From contig JAUVKD010000014.1 in the NCBI GenBank assembly GCA_030596385.1, forward strand, positions 1-8,993: a stretch of 8,993 nt of DNA, in the 5' to 3' direction. Both the position numbers and the translations under genes were made by a program. The DNA comes from Methanosarcinaceae archaeon (GTDB lineage: Archaea > Halobacteriota > Methanosarcinia > Methanosarcinales > Methanosarcinaceae). Numbering within the stretch: the first letter of the stretch is position 1; each line of letters begins with the position of its first letter. Under the pieces are notes generated by a model. It saw only the letters and a program-made list of their open reading frames with translations, was not told the DNA's origin and searched no databases. Positions 5,613 to 8,993 of this stretch are shown here, piece by piece.

Positions 5613-6953
5613 ATGCAAAATACAGATACTACAAAATACATTATTCATTCCAAAATTAATGCGGATGGGGTAATTGAGCGTCCCGATATAGTCGGTGCCA
5701 TTTTCGGTCAGACCGAGGGGCTGCTGGGCTCAGACCTTGACCTTCGGGACCTTCAAAAAACAGGTCGGATTGGTAGGATAGAGGTTATTGTGAATACCAA
5801 AGGCGGGAAGGCAAAAGGCAACATCCTGATCCCTTCAAGTCTTGACAAGGTTGAAACATCAATCTTGGCAGCGTCACTTGAAACAATTGATAGGGTTGGT
5901 CCTTGCAGCGCAAAGATCGAGGTCATCAATATTGAGGACATACGTGCAACAAAAAGGCAACAGATTGTTGATAGGGCTAAGTTCATTCTCACCGATATGT
6001 TCGATATCAATCTACCGGAATCACAGGAAATTGCTGATGAGGTACGGCAGTCCGTGCGTATTGAGGAAATGGAGTATTACGGTAAGAAAAAAATTCCATG
6101 TGGTCCGAATGTGCTTGATTCAGATGCGATTGTGGTGGTCGAAGGACGTGCTGATGTGCTGAACCTTCTGCGCTATGGTCTTAAGAACGCAATTTGTGTT
6201 GGTGGTACGAATGTTCCACCTGAAGTTGCAGAACTTACTAAATCAAGGACCGTCACGGCATTCACAGACGGCGATCGTGGAGGGGAACTTATTATCAAGG
6301 AACTTCTCCAAGTTGCGGATATAGATTATATTGCAAGGGCCCCTGATGGAAAAAGTGTAGAAGACCTTGTCCAGAGGGAAATTGTGCGGGCTCTGCGCCA
6401 GAAGATACCTGTTGAACAAGCAATGGAGAAATATTCTGTCCGCCAGTTCGATGCACCTAAAACCACAAAGGTCTCAAGGTTGCCAAAACGAAAGGAACAA
6501 CGAAGAGTTCCGGAGGTTAAGAGGCATGTGGTTGCAAAGACTGAGAAAGTTTCTGAAAAAAAGCATGAGCGGATATTGGCAGAGCCATCAAAACAGCGTC
6601 GTGAAGCACCTGCAAGAAAAATTGAAGCGAAACCAAAAGTTACCGCATCTGTAAAAGAGGCAATTGAAAGTCGCAGATTCAAAACCCACGCGGATGCATT
6701 GGTTGGTACGCTTGGAGCGCGCTTATTAGGGTCTGATGATGATGTAGTTGTGGAGACTGCGGTCCGTGATCTTGTACAAAAATTAAAAGAGAGCGACGAA
6801 AGCGTTAAAAGTGTTATATTTGATGGCGTAATCACCCAGAGAATACTTGATATTGCAGTAGATAGGGGTATTGAAAATCTCGTTGGCGTCAAAATTGGAA
6901 ACATATCAAAAAGTCCTGAGGCAGTGAAAGTATTCACAGCACAGGAATTGTAA
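5613..6953 (+). CDS. dnaG: Archaeal DnaG-type primase / exosome-associated TOPRIM protein
   Basis: This 446-aa protein starts [20 protein letters not shown]. The TOPRIM domain lies at about residues 165-245. Its catalytic glutamate is in [14 protein letters not shown] (Glu about 177) and its metal-binding DxD in FTDGDRGG (Asp about 219 and 221). A highly charged Lys/Arg/Glu-rich linker (about 280-350) leads to a conserved C-terminal domain ([16 protein letters not shown] onward). In archaea this protein is known as a bacterial-type primase homologue and as a stable subunit of the RNA exosome, where it aids binding of poly(A)-rich RNA. ATG 5613 is chosen because GGAG ends 9 nt before it. The in-frame GTG at 5598 would place that RBS inside the gene. 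The gene is monocistronic here, and two operator-like elements lie upstream. Confidence 0.96.
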   Translation: MQNTDTTKYIIHSKINADGVIERPDIVGAIFGQTEGLLGSDLDLRDLQKTGRIGRIEVIVNTKGGKAKGNILIPSSLDKVETSILAASLETIDRVGPCSAKIEVINIEDIRATKRQQIVDRAKFILTDMFDINLPESQEIADEVRQSVRIEEMEYYGKKKIPCGPNVLDSDAIVVVEGRADVLNLLRYGLKNAICVGGTNVPPEVAELTKSRTVTAFTDGDRGGELIIKELLQVADIDYIARAPDGKSVEDLVQREIVRALRQKIPVEQAMEKYSVRQFDAPKTTKVSRLPKRKEQRRVPEVKRHVVAKTEKVSEKKHERILAEPSKQRREAPARKIEAKPKVTASVKEAIESRRFKTHADALVGTLGARLLGSDDDVVVETAVRDLVQKLKESDESVKSVIFDGVITQRILDIAVDRGIENLVGVKIGNISKSPEAVKVFTAQEL

Positions 6954-6960
6954 TTTTTAG

Positions 6961-7025
6961 TTAGGAAATGTAATAAATGTTGTTTAGATCTATGCAAAAA
7001 ACATTTCCTGACAGTTCATTTTTTT
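6961..7025 (+). terminator. Possible dnaG transcription terminator
   Basis: Starting 7 nt after the dnaG stop, TTAGGAAATGT (6961-6971) pairs with ACATTTCCTGA (7001-7011). That gives 11 bp including one G-U pair, with a 29-nt loop, followed by seven T residues at 7019-7025. The long loop makes it atypical. The T-run alone would suit archaeal termination. Confidence 0.4.
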
Positions 7026-7290
7026 GTTGTATAATTCGACTTTGACAAATTAGATCATTTATATTGCACTGATGTCTATTTGAGGATAACTACTACATTA
7101 TTATAAAGTGATATCTCGATATCGAGTTGTTCTATAATGTGGCAAAGTATAGACAATTCACAAAATTATATAGTGAGTTAATGTGAACATAGCGGTGTTT
7201 CCGGATACCTTTGTGATTTCCCAGAGTGTTTTTCCGATGTTTGACTGTTGTAATTTCTCACTCACTAAGTTTTTCATTCCATCGCGACAT
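7026..7290. other. Intergenic spacer with a perfect 12-bp palindrome
   Basis: There is no gene in this stretch. It holds the palindrome CTCGATATCGAG (7115-7126), flanked by ACATTAT (7095-7101) and ATAATGT (7134-7140), which also pair, so a longer cruciform or hairpin with slightly offset arms is possible. A TATA-like AAATTATATAG lies at about 7163-7173. The function is unknown. Confidence 0.35.
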
Positions 7291-7324
7291 CTATATATAC
7301 GAGTACCACTAACTATAGGTTAGT
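7291..7324 (+). promoter_or_regulatory. Distal promoter of the regulator-cdc48 operon with HSR1-type operator CTAAC-N5-GTTAG
   Basis: A TATA box CTATATATAC (7291-7300) is followed by ACTAACTATAGGTTAGT (7308-7324), a perfect 6-bp inverted repeat around 5 nt that contains CTAAC-N5-GTTAG at 7309-7323. This is the palindrome I recall as the binding site of the Archaeoglobus fulgidus heat-shock regulator HSR1, which is encoded with cdc48 and hsp20. The expected transcription start, 25-28 nt after the TATA centre, falls inside the palindrome, so bound protein would block RNA polymerase. The leader to the regulator ATG would be about 250 nt. Confidence 0.72.
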
Positions 7325-7386
7325 ATCTAAATGGCATGCCTTTTTGGTTACTAACCCTCAGTCTCAGTATGTATTTTCCTCCTATC

Positions 7387-7422
7387 ACAAGTAAATTCGT
7401 GCCAGCGTCTGGATTTACTTGT
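7387..7422 (+). other. Stable bulged hairpin in the leader/spacer before the regulator gene
   Basis: ACAAGTAAAT (7387-7396) pairs perfectly with ATTTACTTGT (7413-7422). Nested inside, CCAG (7402-7405) pairs with CTGG (7409-7412) around a 3-nt loop, stacking directly on the outer stem on one side and leaving a 5-nt bulge TCGTG on the other. It lies between the two putative promoters of the operon, so it would be present only in transcripts from the distal one. No T-run follows, so a simple terminator is unlikely. Confidence 0.45.
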
Positions 7423-7442
7423 CGACTCTGGGTCCTCAATAG

Positions 7443-7502
7443 GAAGATCTCGTTTTGATCGGATTAACTTGTAATATATAATTCTATAAATTATATGCTA
7501 TA
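7443..7502 (+). promoter_or_regulatory. Proximal promoter block of the regulator-cdc48 operon (copy D), shared with the flavin reductase promoter
   Basis: AAGATCTCGTTTTGATCGG (7444-7462), leading into ATTAAC, resembles the ATCC/GGAT operator family read from the other strand. It is followed by a TATA-rich tract ending TATAAATTATATGCTATA. Positions 7459-7502 match the minus strand of 4621-4664 at 40 of 44 positions, in the same orientation relative to the gene. After the block the motif TTATATGCTAT is repeated (7491-7501 and 7505-7515, 14-nt period). Confidence 0.6.
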
Positions 7503-7544
7503 AGTTATATGCTATGAGTATATCACAAAATCAATATGAGATTC

Positions 7545-7564
7545 AAATTTAAATTTAAATTTAA
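7545..7564 (+). repeat. Short AAATTT tandem repeat before the regulator gene
   Basis: Three AAATTT units followed by AA lie 8 nt before the ATG of the regulator gene and run into its AGGTG ribosome-binding-like sequence (7564-7568). It would leave the leader unstructured near the start codon. No other role is visible. Confidence 0.4.
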
Positions 7565-7572
7565 GGTGTAAT

Positions 7573-8271
7573 ATGGAACCAGCACAGGTGCTTGACATAT
7601 TGGGTAATAAAAACAGGAGAAAAATTCTCCAGCGTCTGTCGAACCGCCCATGTTATGTCAGTGAAATATCAGGGCGACTCGGTGTTGGTCCAAAAGCAAT
7701 TATAAACCACCTGAGCCTGCTTGAGCAAACCGGACTTATAAAATGCCATGTAGATGAACAGAGACGTAAGTATTTTAATATCGCAGATAACATGCGCCTT
7801 GAAATATCGGTATCACCCCACTCCTATGCCGCATCTGTATATTCTGTTCCCATTAATACTGAATACCACTTAAAGCAGAATCGCAATGAAACGATCGAAG
7901 TACAAAAAGCACATGCTGCATCAGTGCTTGTAGAATTGAATCGTGAAATAAGAAATACGAGATGCAAACAGGAAGAACTCACACGCAAACAACAGGAACT
8001 ACAGATCGAATTCTCAGAACTCATGGATATTTGCATGGATGCAATAGATAAAATTGCAAGCAATCCCCTTCAAGCAGAAATATTACATGCACTGCTCAAA
8101 AATGAACATTGTATAGCATCGTTGTCTTATAAATATACAATGCATCCGAGTCTTATCAGTGCTCAGGTATTAGAAATGGCAAAAAAAGGGTTCATTGAAT
8201 ATACTATAAGAGATAACCAACAATATTGGAAAATAATTGAAACCAAAAATGAAACTGGTAATGAACAATGA
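7573..8271 (+). CDS. Winged-helix transcriptional regulator, HSR1/ArsR-like, paired with cdc48
   Basis: This 232-aa protein has an N-terminal winged helix (about 3-75): [16 protein letters not shown], then [29 protein letters not shown] as the helix-turn-helix, and a wing with QRRKYFNI. The middle (about 108-155) is rich in Glu, Gln, Lys and Arg with heptad-like spacing, probably a coiled coil for dimerisation. The C-terminus (about 160-222) looks like a second winged-helix-type domain ([10 protein letters not shown]...[29 protein letters not shown]). There is no metal-binding cysteine cluster of the classical ArsR type. The stop TGA overlaps the ATG of the next gene (ATGA). Gene order with a Cdc48 ATPase and a perfect CTAAC-N5-GTTAG upstream point to an HSR1-like heat-shock repressor that controls its own operon. 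The family assignment is firm as a winged-helix regulator; the HSR1 role is inferred from context. Confidence 0.82.
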   Translation: MEPAQVLDILGNKNRRKILQRLSNRPCYVSEISGRLGVGPKAIINHLSLLEQTGLIKCHVDEQRRKYFNIADNMRLEISVSPHSYAASVYSVPINTEYHLKQNRNETIEVQKAHAASVLVELNREIRNTRCKQEELTRKQQELQIEFSELMDICMDAIDKIASNPLQAEILHALLKNEHCIASLSYKYTMHPSLISAQVLEMAKKGFIEYTIRDNQQYWKIIETKNETGNEQ

Positions 8272-8993
8272 GTGAAAAAATCGTTATACGTGTAGCCGAA
8301 GCACACCATCGGGATACCGGCAAAGGAATTGCCAGACTTGATGTGGATTTAATGATAAATATCGGTGTTGTAAGTGGTGACATCATCGAGATAAAAAACA
8401 TGGAAAAAGCATATGGTATCGTCTGGCCAGGATATCCGGAAGATTCAAGGAAGAATATTATTCGGATTGATGGAAACCTGCGCAACAATGCCAGAGTTGG
8501 AATCGATGACAAGGTTACAATTAAAAAGGTTGATGCAAAAAAAGCGAAACGTATAACGCTGGCACCCACACAACCGGTCAGGTTGGTTGGTGGAACTCGT
8601 TATATATTACAAATACTTGAAGGGCGACCAATAGAACGTGGCCAGAGCATAAGAGTTGAAGCGGTCAACAATCCATTATTGTTTATAGTTATGTCAACAA
8701 ATCCCACCGGACCTGTTGTTGTTACGCGAAACACCGAAATAATAGTCAAAAAAAAACCAGTTAGTGAATGCAGGACGACCGAACATATCTCGTACGAGGA
8801 TATCGGCGGGCTCAAACGTGAAATCGAACTTGTTCGAGAAATGATCGAATTGCCTTTGCGCCATCCCGAACTGTTTCGGAAACTCGGCATCGAACCTCCA
8901 AAAGGAGTTCTTCTCCATGGGCCACCCGGAACCGGAAAAACCATGATAGCAAAGGCGGTGGTTTCCGAGACAGATGCTAATTTCATCTCCATC
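8268..8993 (+). CDS. cdc48: Cdc48/VCP/VAT-type AAA+ ATPase, 3' end beyond the window
   Basis: The first 242 codons are present and the frame is open to the right edge. The N-terminal substrate-recognition domain (about 1-165) begins [25 protein letters not shown], typical of the double-psi barrel of archaeal VAT. The D1 ATPase module follows with [30 protein letters not shown] (from 175) and Walker A GPPGTGKT (218-225). Full-length family members are about 730-760 aa with two ATPase modules, so roughly two-thirds is missing. It forms a hexamer that unfolds proteins for the proteasome or for refolding. It is translated from an ATG overlapping the stop of the regulator gene, so the two are clearly one operon. 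In Archaeoglobus an hsp20 gene follows; here that would lie outside the window. Confidence 0.96.
   Translation, partial: MSEKIVIRVAEAHHRDTGKGIARLDVDLMINIGVVSGDIIEIKNMEKAYGIVWPGYPEDSRKNIIRIDGNLRNNARVGIDDKVTIKKVDAKKAKRITLAPTQPVRLVGGTRYILQILEGRPIERGQSIRVEAVNNPLLFIVMSTNPTGPVVVTRNTEIIVKKKPVSECRTTEHISYEDIGGLKREIELVREMIELPLRHPELFRKLGIEPPKGVLLHGPPGTGKTMIAKAVVSETDANFISI

Noticed and set aside
6949..6963. GTAAT-N5-GTTAG, a partial HSR1-like site after dnaG
   Set aside because: Only one half-site matches; it overlaps the dnaG stop and has no promoter nearby.
6326..6997. 223-codon minus-strand frame opposite the dnaG 3' half
   Set aside because: Shadow of the dnaG codons; Ser/Thr/Phe-rich translation with no domain.
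8600..8992. 130-codon minus-strand frame opposite cdc48
   Set aside because: The plus strand encodes an unmistakable Cdc48 with Walker A; the reverse frame is a by-product of its codon use.

Overview
The window looks like a methanogen-type euryarchaeon, most likely in or near the Methanosarcinales (a Methanosarcinaceae or ANME-2-like lineage). The signs are an archaeal DnaG with the N-terminus and internal TOPRIM domain typical of that order, an archaeal Cdc48/VAT ATPase, an archaeal KptA with an N-terminal zinc knuckle, RtcA, archaeal TATA boxes and a rather AT-rich base composition with long intergenic spacers. The species is not identifiable from the sequence alone.

Layout. Positions 1-66 are the 3' part of a tRNA-Leu(GAG). 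On the minus strand, 100-769 hold a two-gene unit: a 47-aa putative antitoxin and a TacT-like GNAT acetyltransferase toxin. An AT-rich spacer of about 750 nt follows and contains a 318-bp element with 16-bp perfect terminal inverted repeats (914-1231). Next come kptA (plus strand, RNA 2'-phosphotransferase) and, converging on it 10 nt away, rtcA (minus strand, RNA 3'-phosphate cyclase). Upstream of rtcA, and overlapping it by 46 nt, lies a flavin disulfide reductase of the CoA-disulfide reductase/NADH oxidase family. A spacer of about 1 kb with several hairpins precedes dnaG (plus strand). A second spacer of about 620 nt leads to a two-gene operon: a winged-helix regulator and a cdc48-type AAA+ ATPase that runs off the right edge.

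The most interesting content is regulatory. The regulator-cdc48 pair has the arrangement of the Archaeoglobus fulgidus heat-shock operon (HSR1-cdc48-hsp20). A perfect copy of the HSR1 palindrome, CTAAC-N5-GTTAG, sits at 7309-7323, about where transcription should start from a TATA box at 7291-7300. About 140 bp closer to the gene is a second promoter-like block. It is nearly identical over 44 bp (40 matches) to the block in front of the flavin reductase gene 2.8 kb away on the other strand. Both blocks abut a loosely palindromic element (ATCCGA...AGGAT) that also occurs twice upstream of dnaG, each time just before an AT-rich TATA-like tract. This suggests a small undescribed regulon linking redox (flavin reductase), RNA end repair (rtcA), primase/exosome (dnaG) and protein unfolding (Cdc48).

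Other notable points are that rtcA has no ATG, GTG or TTG at the position the family requires and appears to start at ATC, and that the toxin-antitoxin pair has an unusually small antitoxin with no visible DNA-binding domain.
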